A DNA stretch of 6,146 nt from JBEDKD01 sp041172365 (lineage in GTDB: Bacteria; Cyanobacteriota; Cyanobacteriia; Cyanobacteriales; Microcoleaceae), in assembly GCA_041172365.1 (NCBI GenBank), contig JBEDKD010000253.1, forward strand, positions 1-6,146. Reading direction: 5' to 3'. A model generated the notes under the pieces. It saw only the letters and a list, made by a program, of their open reading frames with translations. It was not told the DNA's origin and ran no database searches. Positions within the stretch are counted from its first letter, which is position 1; each line of letters opens with the position of its first letter. Below are positions 5,985 through 6,146 of the stretch, piece after piece. The translations under genes and the position numbers were made by a program.

Positions 5985-6146
5985 TTAGTTTATTCGGCTC
6001 TACCAAAGTTGTCATGTGAAATTACAAAAAAAAATCACAATCTTCTCAAAAAAATAAAAAAATGACAGTGGAAACATTGTATAATTGACATTGTGGTACT
6101 TTTAATGCTTAAATAAAATAAGCCCAAAACCCTGAAAAAGACGTGA
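5985..6146. other. AT-rich non-coding stretch with a possible rightward promoter
   Basis: No reading frame of useful length lies here. The stretch has A-runs at about 6025-6060. TATAAT (6080-6085) is a perfect -10 hexamer on the plus strand but lacks a well-spaced -35. TTGACA (6085-6090) is a perfect -35 hexamer, with TTAAAT (6109-6114) 18 bp on as a possible -10. ACATTGT occurs twice, at 6074-6080 and 6088-6094, a 14-bp period. A promoter for a gene beyond the right edge is plausible; which boxes are used cannot be decided. Confidence 0.4.

Overview
The window comes from a cyanobacterium, most likely a filamentous one. The octamer GCGATCGC (HIP1), a hallmark of many cyanobacterial genomes, occurs exactly eight times in about 6.1 kb (411, 1833, 3336, 3576, 4022, 4121, 4301, 5769). 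Two genes are recognisable members of the HetZ and PatU families, which are known for control of heterocyst differentiation and pattern and also occur in filamentous species that make no heterocysts. The sequence alone does not show whether this organism makes heterocysts.

Layout. Positions 1-214 carry no convincing gene. They hold a tandem array with a 43-bp period and a GC-rich hairpin element of dispersed-repeat type. Positions 215-691 (minus) encode a 158-residue conserved cyanobacterial protein of unknown function, divergent from hetZ across a 103-bp gap. On the plus strand follow hetZ (795-1958), patU (1951-3009, overlapping hetZ by 8 nt) and, 71 bp on, a 788-residue membrane protein of the TgpA type (DUF3488 - transglutaminase-like - DUF4129; 3081-5447). 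This looks like one operon. A long hairpin with an extra copy of its right arm (5447-5535) starts on the last base of the membrane-protein stop codon. It separates that gene from a convergent, broken minus-strand gene for a phospholipase D-like nuclease domain (5536-5984). The last 160 bp are very AT-rich and may hold the promoter of a gene beyond the window.

How the genes may work together. HetZ and PatU homologues act in one cell-fate circuit in Anabaena/Nostoc, and the overlap here implies coupled synthesis. The third gene is the notable one: its transglutaminase fold is intact around the active site, but all three catalytic positions are replaced (Pro537, Tyr581 and Asn597 where Cys, His and Asp are expected). 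It is therefore probably a membrane-anchored pseudoenzyme. Its linkage to a differentiation operon suggests, but does not prove, an envelope-related role. I see no CRISPR array, tRNA, rRNA or intact transposase, and no wholly new multi-gene system. The best candidates for novelty are the pseudo-transglutaminase next to hetZ-patU and the repeat junction that truncates the nuclease gene.
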